From Fontibacillus panacisegetis (GTDB lineage: Bacteria > Bacillota > Bacilli > Paenibacillales > Paenibacillaceae): 64,000 nt of DNA. The stretch spans positions 80,512 through 144,511 of the forward strand of contig NZ_FNBG01000011.1 in NCBI RefSeq assembly GCF_900102215.1, given 5' to 3'. The position numbers were made by a program, and so were the translations under genes. Position 1 is the first letter of the stretch. Each line of letters starts with the position of its first letter. Shown here piece after piece: positions 8,109 to 16,351 of this stretch. The notes beneath the pieces are model-generated. The model was given only the letters and a program-made list of their open reading frames with translations. It searched no databases and had not been told where the DNA came from.

Positions 8109-9236
8109 TCAAGGCTTGGATATGCGAAATCGCGCTTCGGCGAAAGCCCCCGCTTCTTCATTCCACAACGTCAGCGATCCGCCATGCTTCTCGCACAGCA
8201 GCTTGCATACATAAAGCCCCATCCCGAAATGGACGGACGGCTCCGCGCCCCCCTCACCCCTCAGGAACGGCTGCGCCCCCTTGTCCAGAATTGCTTGCGA
8301 ATAACCGCCTCCGTCGTCGCGCACTGAAAAAATCAATTCATCCTGCCATACCGTCGCCTCCACTTCAATCCTCTTCTTCGCGTATCTGCCTGCGTTGGCT
8401 ATCAGATTTTCCGCTACGTTGAAAAGATAGGACTTGTCGATCCACACCGATTGCCGATGATGTTCGAACCGGCTCTCTACAATGTATCCGGCATCCTGCG
8501 TAAGCAATCGGATGCTCTCCTTCATTTCCTTGGCCACTTCCCCCCAGTCCGTAAGCCGCGGCGCGCACGACAACTGCTCCAACCGCTGCACGCTGCTCAT
8601 CGCTTCGACATAGGATTCGATCCTTCCCGCGTATTCCTCGATCAAGGAAATGGCGTCCTGCGCTTGATGCGAAGACAACGCTCCTGTGGATAGCCCCTTC
8701 TTTAGCATTTTCGCAGAGCCTTTTACGACTGTAACCGGATTGCGAAGATTATGGGAGAAAGCAGCGTTCAGCCTCTTACGTTGCTCCATCTGCCGCCACA
8801 GCTTCTTGTTGTTGTTCGCAAGCTCTTGTCGCATCGCCTCGAACGCATCACATAGTTGTCCCAGTTCATCTTTGCTGCCGGAAGGCATCGTAAAATCCAG
8901 ATCATGACGCATGATCCGTTCCGCCCCGGATTGCAGAATGGCGAGCGGCCGCTTCAGCTTCAGGCGGTAGAACAACAAATCAGCCGCCAGAATCGCCGTC
9001 AGAACGAACAGGGTGGGAAACAGCAGCTGCAGCAGACTTAAGACTCGATACCAGGAAGGGGGAACTGCCGGCTCCAAGGCCGGCGCTACGGTTACACCGG
9101 TCCCGTCCTCGATCCTAATAGAAGTGCCGTATGTCCCCATCAGTTCGCCGATTCCCCAGACAGACAGCGCACTAAGGAAAAAAGCGATGAGCAGAAACGG
9201 CAGCGTTAAGCTGAAGAACGCTTTTTTCAGACTCAT
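8109..9236 (-). CDS. Sensor histidine kinase
   Basis: 375 residues from the ATG at 9236, which overlaps the response regulator stop as ATGA. In-frame ATGs 18 and 36 bases further upstream also exist. Two membrane helices (about 5-30 and 65-90) flank a short extracellular loop of about 35 residues. A HAMP-like linker follows, then the H-box His162 (FSHNLRNPVT), N-box (NLIANAGRYA), G1 (RDDGGG) and G2 (GMGLYVCK). The small loop suggests sensing within or at the membrane, possibly through the ABC permease encoded downstream, as in Bce-type modules; that link is inferred. Confidence 0.9.
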   Translation of the reverse strand: MSLKKAFFSLTLPFLLIAFFLSALSVWGIGELMGTYGTSIRIEDGTGVTVAPALEPAVPPSWYRVLSLLQLLFPTLFVLTAILAADLLFYRLKLKRPLAILQSGAERIMRHDLDFTMPSGSKDELGQLCDAFEAMRQELANNNKKLWRQMEQRKRLNAAFSHNLRNPVTVVKGSAKMLKKGLSTGALSSHQAQDAISLIEEYAGRIESYVEAMSSVQRLEQLSCAPRLTDWGEVAKEMKESIRLLTQDAGYIVESRFEHHRQSVWIDKSYLFNVAENLIANAGRYAKKRIEVEATVWQDELIFSVRDDGGGYSQAILDKGAQPFLRGEGGAEPSVHFGMGLYVCKLLCEKHGGSLTLWNEEAGAFAEARFRISKP

Positions 9237-9919
9237 CTGCCTGATCCGTTCCATCTGTAGCCCACCCCCCACACCGTATCGATATAGCCGTGAAGTGTAT
9301 GAGCCGCCAGCTTGGCCCGGATTTTGCGAATATGCTCAATCACCGTATTGTCGCTTCCCTCGCTATCCAGTCCCCATATCGTCTCATAAATGCGTTCCCG
9401 GTCGAACACTTGTCCCGCATTCATCGATAATAGTTCCACGATGTCGAACTCTCGCTTGGATAGTTGAATAGGAACGCCGTCATAGGTCGCTTCCCGCTTC
9501 GTGTAATCGAGAACTAGCGGTCCAAAAATACGGATAGCCGACTGTCGGTCCAGCGCCCGCTGGTCCCGGCGCAAATGCGCTTCTACCCGGGCGGCCAGCT
9601 CATCCAGATCGAACGGCTTCACAATATAATCGTCAGCTCCGGCTCGAAACCCTCTGATTTTGTCCTGGCTCTCGACCCGCGCCGTCAAAAACAGAATCGG
9701 AACGGAAATATGCCCGCGAATACGCTCGCAGACGGCGAGCCCGTCCATCTCCGGCATATTGATATCCAGCACGATGAGATCCGGGTTACAATCGATTCGT
9801 TCAAGCGCTTCTTTGCCGTTACTTGCCGTGTACACCACGTAGCCGGCCATTTCAAAATAATTTTTCATCATCGCAACGATGCCTCTCTCATCGTCGACAA
9901 GCAATAACCTCACGCTCAT
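9233..9919 (-). CDS. OmpR/PhoB-family response regulator
   Basis: 228 residues from the ATG at 9919, chosen because AGGAGGAGG lies just upstream; a second ATG 21 bases earlier overlaps that SD. Receiver domain: acidic pair DDE near the start, phospho-acceptor Asp52 (LIVLDINMPEMDG), Thr in FLTAR and Lys in VKPFD. The C-terminal winged helix includes LSKREFDIVELL and SDNTVIEHIRKIRAKL. It is the partner of the adjacent kinase (4-base overlap) and probably controls the kinase/ABC genes. No direct-repeat operator was recognised. Confidence 0.93.
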   Translation of the reverse strand: MSVRLLLVDDERGIVAMMKNYFEMAGYVVYTASNGKEALERIDCNPDLIVLDINMPEMDGLAVCERIRGHISVPILFLTARVESQDKIRGFRAGADDYIVKPFDLDELAARVEAHLRRDQRALDRQSAIRIFGPLVLDYTKREATYDGVPIQLSKREFDIVELLSMNAGQVFDRERIYETIWGLDSEGSDNTVIEHIRKIRAKLAAHTLHGYIDTVWGVGYRWNGSGR

Positions 9920-10018
9920 TGCGACACCTCCTCCTACCATTTCTCCTATCTATTATGTTGCGCAATCCTCAACTTTATCTCAAGATGGCGGTTTATCGTT
10001 ATAAGCAACCTAGGTAAG

Positions 10019-10282
10019 TTCGCTGCCCTACTTATAAACCAAACTAAATCATTTGGAATTTTAGTTTCTAAGAACGGCATTACTGGATCCAATTGGTCTG
10101 GTGCTTATAGATTTACAAAAAAGTTGTTTCTAAGATGTAATATTCTTATTACCAGCTTTACAATAAATGATTTTAGAGAGCTTATCAGTAATAAATCTTT
10201 CTTCGAAATTATAGAACAAAAAAAGATGGATATCATAAACGATACAGATATTAAGGAACATCTAAAAAACATCCAGCAATGA
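10019..10282 (+). pseudogene. C-terminal fragment of an unrecognised protein (possibly nuclease-like)
   Basis: An open frame of about 87 codons has no plausible start or RBS but ends at a TGA followed by a terminator. It reads LLINQTKSFGILVSKNGITG, then a KLFLRCNILITSF strand, and ends in charged helices (NDFRELI, then IIEQKKMDIIND). The order GILVS-NGITG, hydrophobic strand, then FRELI resembles the C-terminal end of some restriction-endonuclease-fold proteins, but this is recollection, not proof. Its AT-rich composition contrasts with the GC-richer regulator operon beside it. It is likely what is left of a gene cut by a rearrangement. No other gene is visible between 9,920 and 10,412. Confidence 0.45.
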
Positions 10283-10336
10283 AATAATCCCCTTTACAAT
10301 GCATTACATCCTATTGTGAAGGGGATTATTCTATTT
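10283..10336. terminator. Bidirectional terminator
   Basis: Perfect 12-base arms (AATAATCCCCTT at 10283-10294; complement at 10319-10330) around a 24-base loop. It directly follows the gene-fragment stop and lies downstream of rlmH on the other strand. Confidence 0.7.
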
Positions 10337-10412
10337 CCAAATATCATAAAATATAGTCTACTAATTCAATTGTCCCAATGGGAATTCTCTAACCACTCTT
10401 AAATAATTCGCC

Positions 10413-10892
10413 CTACTTGTGATAAGGTTCACCCCGATTAATCTTCACCGCACGATAAATCTGCTCGGTGAGCACAAGGCGCATGAGCTGATGGGGCAGC
10501 GTCATGCGCCCGAACGACAGCCGCTGCTGCGCGCGGCTGATTACACTATCGGCGAGCCCATGGCTCCCGCCGATCACAAACACGACATGGCTCGTCCCAT
10601 AAGTGCCGAGCTTGTCCAATGCGGCAGCGAGCTCCTCCGAGCTCCATAGCTCGCCGCCCACCTCCAGGGCGATGACATGGGCATCGCCCTTCACATGCGC
10701 CAGAACTCGCTCACCTTCGCGCGCCCGCACCTGTGCTACCTCCGCCTCACTCATCGTCTCCGGCGCTTTCTCGTCGGGTACCTCCACGACTTGAAATTTC
10801 ACGTATGGCGTAAGCCGCTTCGCATACTCAGCGATTCCCTGTACCAAATATTTTTCCTTCAGCTTGCCAACGGCAATAATTTGAACAAACAT
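10413..10892 (-). CDS. rlmH: 23S rRNA (pseudouridine-1915-N3) methyltransferase
   Basis: 159 residues, the normal length of this small SPOUT enzyme, which methylates pseudouridine 1915 in helix 69 of 23S rRNA on assembled ribosomes. The SAM-binding knot motifs are present: FVIGGSHGL, and the C-terminal [18 protein letters not shown] ending in GEPYHK. In B. subtilis the orthologue (yydA) is also near the wal cluster. The 760-base gap to htrC holds the CxxH/CxxC gene and a set of short inverted repeats. Confidence 0.97.
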   Translation of the reverse strand: MFVQIIAVGKLKEKYLVQGIAEYAKRLTPYVKFQVVEVPDEKAPETMSEAEVAQVRAREGERVLAHVKGDAHVIALEVGGELWSSEELAAALDKLGTYGTSHVVFVIGGSHGLADSVISRAQQRLSFGRMTLPHQLMRLVLTEQIYRAVKINRGEPYHK

Positions 10893-10978
10893 CTCTGCAC
10901 ATCCTTTTCATTGCAACTAATCATGATATAGATGAACGGCCAAACATCCAACACCATGCTTGCTTCTTTGTTCCTATC

Positions 10979-11142
10979 CAGTGGACAAACCACAAAAATG
11001 TCCATCTAAAAGTGGACACAAGGATAATATCTACCCGCACATTAAATTATCAATATATTGCGCCATAATAAACTAACTCATACAATATGTAGGCACTTAG
11101 TAATTTGATAAAGTCCACCCCCGACACTGTATTGTGTCCACT
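10979..11142. repeat. Short inverted repeats of a GTGGACA motif
   Basis: AGTGGACACAA (11011-11021) has a perfect inverted partner TTGTGTCCACT (11132-11142). Two more copies of the core lie at 10979-10986 (AGTGGACA) and 10999-11004 (TGTCCA). The enclosed 110 bases are AT-rich and gene-free. The arrangement could be the ends of a tiny non-autonomous element or a decayed IS, but no transposase or target duplication was recognised. Nothing else is visible in 10,893-11,250. Confidence 0.3.
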
Positions 11143-11254
11143 ATTTGAAAGACATTATTTTAATTTTTCCACCACACAAGGACAATCACAACCTATAATC
11201 TACAATCACTCTTCAATCCATGTATAATTAGTCCTACTCCCATCCCTATTCAAC

Positions 11255-11297
11255 GCAAAAGAGCTGCACTCCCCCCATAAGGTTGAAGGCGCAGCCC
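11255..11297 (-). terminator. Terminator of the CxxH/CxxC gene
   Basis: Seven-base arms (11261-11267 and 11291-11297, one G-U pair) followed on the minus strand by TTTTGCG. It is 29 bases past the stop of the small gene at 11326. Confidence 0.6.
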
Positions 11298-11325
11298 TAA
11301 CTCACATAGACCCATCACATCACAA

Positions 11326-11493
11326 TCACACAATCAAAAATTTCGCCTCACACTTGCACTCCTCGCAGGTAATCGGCGGCTCCCAGTCGATAAACTTCGT
11401 ATGCTCCAAATCTACAATATCCGGCGCTTCTTCAAATTCATCCACGAATTTATCAATCGCCAGTTCAACATGATCCTTACATACTACGTACAT
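11326..11493 (-). CDS. CxxH/CxxC protein (BA_5709 family)
   Basis: 55 residues, beginning MYVVCKDHVELAIDKF and ending with ITCEECKCEAKFLIV. C5xxH8 and C43xxC46 form a likely zinc-binding set, the hallmark of a small Bacillales family usually encoded next to rlmH; function unknown. The middle is acidic (DEFEEAPDIVDLE). GGAG lies 2 bases before the ATG and AAAGGA about 13 before. It is flanked by its own terminator. Conservation of the C/H positions and the rlmH neighbourhood make it a real gene. Confidence 0.85.
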   Translation of the reverse strand: MYVVCKDHVELAIDKFVDEFEEAPDIVDLEHTKFIDWEPPITCEECKCEAKFLIV

Positions 11494-11654
11494 TGCTCCA
11501 AGCATCCTTTCTCTACCGCTCCTGTGACGGCGCGACTATGACACCACATGATGTTCTCAATGGTCTTGTTATGATCATTGTGTTCATAATCAGTTCTACC
11601 ATACTCTTGAACAAAAATAAATCCATTGCATTATTTCTTTATTACATTATAGTT

Positions 11655-12908
11655 CTATTTATTTAGACCAGATTCAATTTCACTGTCTGAGGGCTTATCA
11701 GTCAAAGTAACAGTCACCGTCTCTAGATTACCATTTCGGTAAAGGGTGACTTCCATGCTATCGCCAATTTTCTTATGTCCATATAAATACCTGCGTAATT
11801 CCTTAGTCGAGTCGACAGGTTGTTTATCTAATTGCGTGATAACATCATTCAGACGCAGTCCTGCTTTCTTCGCCGGACCATGAGCTTCAAGCACAATCAA
11901 GCCTTCTTGCACATGATTCGGTAAATTCAGTTCCTTGCGTTGGTCATCATCAATTTCAGCATAAGGATTATTCAGATCCAGCGTATACACACCTAGATAT
12001 GGGCGAACAACTTTGCCATGAAGCATCAGATCATCCACCGTCTTCATAACATCATTGACAGGGATAGCAAAGCCGAGTCCCTCAACTCCTGTATCTGAAA
12101 TTTTCATCGTATTAATCCCGATTAAATCCCCGTTAAGATCAACAAGTGCACCGCCGCTATTCCCTTCGTTAATAGCTGCATCGAATTGTATGACCTCTTG
12201 CTCCCAATCGTACACTCCGTCCTGATTCAGTGAGATAGGGATCAAGCGATTGATATAGCTTACGATTCCTGAAGTCAACGTCCCGCCAAGGCCAAGCGGA
12301 TTGCCCACCGCAATCACAGTCTGCCCAGCCCGCAGCTTCGTAGAATCGCCCATATTGATCACAGAACTTATACCATTGTCATCCACTTCAAGTACAGCTA
12401 TATCATTAATTGAATCCTGGCCCACTATATTAGCTTTGCGGGATTCACCATCATTCGTAACAACTTGCAAACTATCAGTACCGCTAATTACATGGGAGTT
12501 CGTAATAATGTATGCCTTACCTTTATCTTTCTTGAAAACGACGCCCGATCCTAACGCTTCACCCTGCTCCGATTCACTCTCAGATGCAGAGCTTTGATTC
12601 AAGATACTAACGACCGATGGCGCTACTTTATCAGCTGCAAGACTAATTCGTTCAAAAGGATTGCCACTAGCTGAAAGGTCTGATGATCCCGAACCATTCC
12701 GACTAGATGAAGCCGGCAGACCTGTAATCAAACTGAACAAGAGAACGGCTACTACTGCACTTAATATGGAGGAAAACATCGAAATTTGAAGAGTAGACCA
12801 CCCCTTCTTACCTCTGCGTTCCTTCCACTCTGGATTGTTTACTGAAGACATTCGTACGTGTCTTCTTGATAGCTTTGTTGAATAAAAATCGTCGTCAAAC
12901 AATCCCAT
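11655..12908 (-). CDS. htrC: HtrA/DegP-family serine protease, membrane-anchored
   Basis: 417 residues. A basic cytosolic N-terminus is followed by one membrane helix (about 41-63) and a Ser/Gly-rich linker. The trypsin-like domain carries the triad His139 (TNSHV), Asp169 (NDIAV) and Ser251 (GNSGGAL). One PDZ domain spans about 300-400 (GLIVLEAHGPAKKAGLRLNDVI). It degrades or refolds damaged proteins at the cell surface. It is the last member of the wal neighbourhood (B. subtilis htrC/yyxA after walJ). A small gene on the other strand lies in between, so htrC probably has its own promoter; an extended -10 (TGG then TAAAAT, 13176-13181 on the minus strand) is one candidate. Confidence 0.95.
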   Translation of the reverse strand: MGLFDDDFYSTKLSRRHVRMSSVNNPEWKERRGKKGWSTLQISMFSSILSAVVAVLLFSLITGLPASSSRNGSGSSDLSASGNPFERISLAADKVAPSVVSILNQSSASESESEQGEALGSGVVFKKDKGKAYIITNSHVISGTDSLQVVTNDGESRKANIVGQDSINDIAVLEVDDNGISSVINMGDSTKLRAGQTVIAVGNPLGLGGTLTSGIVSYINRLIPISLNQDGVYDWEQEVIQFDAAINEGNSGGALVDLNGDLIGINTMKISDTGVEGLGFAIPVNDVMKTVDDLMLHGKVVRPYLGVYTLDLNNPYAEIDDDQRKELNLPNHVQEGLIVLEAHGPAKKAGLRLNDVITQLDKQPVDSTKELRRYLYGHKKIGDSMEVTLYRNGNLETVTVTLTDKPSDSEIESGLNK

Positions 12909-13282
12909 CCGAACTCTCTCCCTCCATGGCTCTGCCTCGGGTTTTCTATATGATTATCTACCTCTGTCCCTCAACACCCGCAAGCACGGTTTCCCTTCAC
13001 TCTATGCCGATAAGGCAAAGCCATATTCCCGTTCGTATTTCACTATAATTTTAACGTAAGGAATGGGCTCAATGTTGCCTTACCGTGGAGTTTTTTGATG
13101 TTTTTCATTCAATTAGGAATGTTTGGCAAATTTACGGACTACACTAATCTTAACAAGCGATAGATTGATAGATTTATTTTACCATATGCAGGCGAAATTG
13201 GAGCATTTCTAAAGAGGGAAATTGCGGTAAATTTCCATTCCAATTATTTCCCTTTTCATTACAAAATACAGGAGGATTACTC

Positions 13283-13492
13283 ATGAATTCCTTTTTCTCT
13301 ACACCGCAAAACGAAGTCAACATTCTTGCCAAACTTGCAGATATAAAAGAAGAGCATTACCATCAGTTGGTAACACTCAGCGCTATGATGGAGCTATGCA
13401 TTGAAAAAGGTATCCTCACCCGGGAGGAGATCCAGAAAAAGGTCGAAGAACTTGATGCTATTATAGATCTGCCACCCTATCCCATGGCGTAG
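13283..13492 (+). CDS. Small conserved-looking protein of unknown function
   Basis: 69 residues, mostly helical and acidic. It starts MNSFFSTPQNEVNILAKLAD and ends LDAIIDLPPYPMA, with a central TREEIQKKVEEL helix. A strong SD (ACAGGAGGATT) lies 6 bases before the ATG, which is why I accept it. It is convergent with walJ and overlaps its last 32 bases tail to tail. No family recognised and no membrane segment. The 374-base gap upstream (12,909-13,282) shows nothing else except a possible minus-strand extended -10. Confidence 0.65.
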   Translation: MNSFFSTPQNEVNILAKLADIKEEHYHQLVTLSAMMELCIEKGILTREEIQKKVEELDAIIDLPPYPMA

Positions 13493-14267
13493 GTCGATCG
13501 TAATACGTATCGCACAGCTTAAATTCACTATCCTTGTAGAAGCAACCGCGATCTTCCATCGCACTGCGGACCGACATTCTCGCGAGATCAGGCATATTGT
13601 GCTCACGACTGAGATGCGCTAAATACGTCCGTTTCATTCGTCCGTTCATTAGCTCGCTCATCAGATCACCAGTCGCTTCGTTGGACAAATGCCCTAAATC
13701 TCCGAGAATTCGGCGTTTGATATTCCATGGATATCTTCCCATGCGAAGCATCTCAATATCATGATTGGCTTCGAGCACAAGTACGTCTGAATCGGCAATC
13801 GCCATCTTCACCTTGTCACTTGCATACCCCAGGTCAGTGCAGACGCTAAGCTTGTCCTTTCCGTCATAGAAGGAATACGCGACCGGTTCAGCAGCATCGT
13901 GGGAAATTGCAAAAGACTCTACCCTCATTGAACCGAAATCTCGCGTCTCGCCTGTACCGAGCAGGCAACGATTCTCTTCCGATATTTTCCCGATGGATTT
14001 CTCCATTGCGCTCCATGTTTTCTCGTTGGCGTATATCGGAAGATTGTATTTTCTCGCCACTGCTCCCAAACCCTTAATATGATCCGAATGCTCGTGCGTG
14101 ATTAGAATACCATTAATGTCATTTCCGGTGACGCCCCGTTCCTGCAGCAGCTCGTCAATACGGCGGGCGCTAAAGCCTGCGTCGATCATTAACGTCACTT
14201 CACCGTTTGCAACAAGCGTCGCATTCCCCGTAGACCCACTCGACAGCACCGTAAATCGTAATCCCAT
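13461..14267 (-). CDS. walJ: WalJ/YycJ metallo-beta-lactamase-fold hydrolase
   Basis: 268 residues. The metal-binding motif THEHSDH (about 57-63), later His/Asp ligands (ISHDA, CTDLG) and a C-terminal LAHLSREHN place it in the MBL-fold exonuclease-like YycJ group. Orthologues in Bacillales are the last gene of the wal operon and have been linked to coordinating cell division with DNA replication and to DNA repair; the substrate is not settled. Seven bases separate it from walI, so it is co-transcribed. Its 3' end overlaps the small plus-strand gene at 13283. Confidence 0.93.
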   Translation of the reverse strand: MGLRFTVLSSGSTGNATLVANGEVTLMIDAGFSARRIDELLQERGVTGNDINGILITHEHSDHIKGLGAVARKYNLPIYANEKTWSAMEKSIGKISEENRCLLGTGETRDFGSMRVESFAISHDAAEPVAYSFYDGKDKLSVCTDLGYASDKVKMAIADSDVLVLEANHDIEMLRMGRYPWNIKRRILGDLGHLSNEATGDLMSELMNGRMKRTYLAHLSREHNMPDLARMSVRSAMEDRGCFYKDSEFKLCDTYYDRPTPWDRVADL

Positions 14268-14274
14268 TTCCCCA

Positions 14275-15024
14275 TTACTCCTTTGTTTTCTCTGTGTTAG
14301 GACTAATTACGTCCCCACTGATGCCTTGTACATAATACTCTTTGCCGCTCTCCAGAAGAAATCTCCAAGCCGGTGCCGCTGGCAAATGTGCATCCGAATT
14401 AAATACTTCGCCATAGTAGCCAAGCTCTATTTGTGTTACCACAGCGCCTTCAGGCAAGAAATTTTCTATCAGATTCCCTAGTGCCTTTGAGGCGGACAAT
14501 ACGCGCTGCGCTTTATCTTCATCACCACTACTTATTTCAATCATCTGACGCTGATAGGACACAATTTTTTGATTGCTAGAATAAAGTTTCAGCTCGATTT
14601 TGAATAGAGGCCACTCCCCATTCACCAGCGGATGCAGTATGAATTCTTCCGCCCGGCTCGCTGGTTCATCATATCTGTAATCCCCGATTTCAGGAATGCT
14701 TGTTTTAAGTGCATTGGCTAGATCCCGTGGAGTGTAGATTAGCTTGCTGTCTATAGGCTGTTCCAGCTCAATCACCTTGTTATCCTGCTCGTCTTCTACT
14801 AAACGATATGAAATTTTCGAAAGCTGCGGCGTTTCCGTCGGGATTTTGGCAAGCACCTTAATCCGTTTATCGTCCATCGTCTGCTGAATATTACTCTCCA
14901 AAGAGGTGAAGTCCAAATTGGAGTCAGCCTGTTCCTGCAAATCATTCCACAGCTGATATCCAAGCACCATATTTAGTAACAAAAAAGCATAGATCAGCAC
15001 ATTTTTGGCTCGGCCCCAATCCAT
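14275..15024 (-). CDS. walI: WalI/YycI, WalK regulatory protein
   Basis: 249 residues with one N-terminal membrane helix (NVLIYAFLLLNMVLGYQLW, about 8-26) and an extracellular domain with two YycI-type repeats. The end is YYVQGISGDVISPN. Together with WalH it contacts the WalK kinase through the membrane and restrains it in B. subtilis. An AAGG-type SD precedes the ATG. Confidence 0.93.
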   Translation of the reverse strand: MDWGRAKNVLIYAFLLLNMVLGYQLWNDLQEQADSNLDFTSLESNIQQTMDDKRIKVLAKIPTETPQLSKISYRLVEDEQDNKVIELEQPIDSKLIYTPRDLANALKTSIPEIGDYRYDEPASRAEEFILHPLVNGEWPLFKIELKLYSSNQKIVSYQRQMIEISSGDEDKAQRVLSASKALGNLIENFLPEGAVVTQIELGYYGEVFNSDAHLPAAPAWRFLLESGKEYYVQGISGDVISPNTEKTKE

Positions 15025-15061
15025 CCTTCGGCCCCCTTTCTTATAGCGTAATCCTGACTAT

Positions 15062-16351
15062 TTATTGGAGAACTCGAGCAGCTCCATTTTCAAGCTCGGC
15101 CACCCACATCGGCTTCAATAATAATCCTTCCTTCGTCAGCGAAGGAACATATGCCGGATATAGTTGCACGATTCGAGACTCCTGCTTGAGCCCGGCAATC
15201 TGCTCTCTAAGCTTATCGCCGCCCTCCAGTTGAACGACCCTTTTCTTAAAAGCTTCGCCCTTCGGATAGATTAACGAACGCTCATATCCAGTAATCGTAC
15301 CCTGCCGCATCTCTAGTGTAATTTCACCATAATGGAAAGTTGAGAGATCAATAATCGGAAAAGCTCCATACTGTCCAAGTCCATAATACTGTTTAAAAAC
15401 AACAGTATGCCTTTCAGTATCCACGCCCTCTGTTCGCTCCAAACGATACTGCCCGTTCCAGCCGCCATGCTGATTTACGAAATCAACAGCGGACAGTGCA
15501 TTTTTGCCTGGATTGTTCTCACCTGTTGCAGGGGCTGCCGGATCGGTATAATTGATCCAATTGCGATCCTGCTTCACCTGTAAGCTCCGTTTACTGTCGG
15601 TGTATATTTCAGAACCATCTTTTTCTCGAATATATCTTGTGATACTTGCATCAAAGAACAGGCTTCGCTGCATTTGCTCTGTCGTATACAAACCGATAGT
15701 CATGCCTGTCTCGATCATATCAATCGGCTTTTCCGGAATATAGTATCCATTCTCAAGCGTATACGGGATCCAGTCCTTGCCGAAATCAACCTGCTGCCTA
15801 ACGTCCTGAATCGTCAAATCCGCCTTTGTTGCCTCATAAACTACATCACCTTGGGAACTGAAGAAAAAGACGCGCACCTGATCTTCATTCTCCGTATTAT
15901 AGATAAGCAATCGGCTAATGCTCTCGCCTTCAAACAACGGGTCAGAAGCGATCTGCATTACCTTCTGCAGCAGCGCAACAGGTATTCCACGTCCAAAATC
16001 CAGCTCTACACCTATACGGCTGCGTATATCCTTCCAATCGACATTCTCTACCGCATAACGTTGGAATCCGTCAAACTGACGTCCTTTCAGACGCGAATAT
16101 ATCAAATTATAGAACGTGGATTCCGGATAAAATACCGTATGGCGATTGTCACCCAAATGAAGGGCAATTTGCGAAGGATAAAGCATTCCTTCAACCTGCA
16201 GCTCTTCACCCATATCCTCCGTCCGAATATAGTCATTCTCGGTTTTGACAACAGGGTCACTGCCCGGCAGCCGATAAATCATAAAATAACTCTGTATTAG
16301 ACTGCACACAACCAGCAGAGCGAGCAACAGTGATTTTAAATTCTCTTTCAC
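15062..16351 (-). CDS. walH: WalH/YycH, WalK regulatory protein
   Basis: 429 residues with an N-terminal membrane anchor (LLLALLVVCSLIQSYFMIY, about 8-26) and a large extracellular part. It starts at a GTG whose GTGA overlaps the walK stop, with GGAGG 9 bases upstream, so it is translationally coupled to walK. The family inhibits WalK activity, with WalI, in B. subtilis and activates it in S. aureus; the direction here cannot be read from sequence. Confidence 0.93.
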   Translation of the reverse strand: MKENLKSLLLALLVVCSLIQSYFMIYRLPGSDPVVKTENDYIRTEDMGEELQVEGMLYPSQIALHLGDNRHTVFYPESTFYNLIYSRLKGRQFDGFQRYAVENVDWKDIRSRIGVELDFGRGIPVALLQKVMQIASDPLFEGESISRLLIYNTENEDQVRVFFFSSQGDVVYEATKADLTIQDVRQQVDFGKDWIPYTLENGYYIPEKPIDMIETGMTIGLYTTEQMQRSLFFDASITRYIREKDGSEIYTDSKRSLQVKQDRNWINYTDPAAPATGENNPGKNALSAVDFVNQHGGWNGQYRLERTEGVDTERHTVVFKQYYGLGQYGAFPIIDLSTFHYGEITLEMRQGTITGYERSLIYPKGEAFKKRVVQLEGGDKLREQIAGLKQESRIVQLYPAYVPSLTKEGLLLKPMWVAELENGAARVLQ

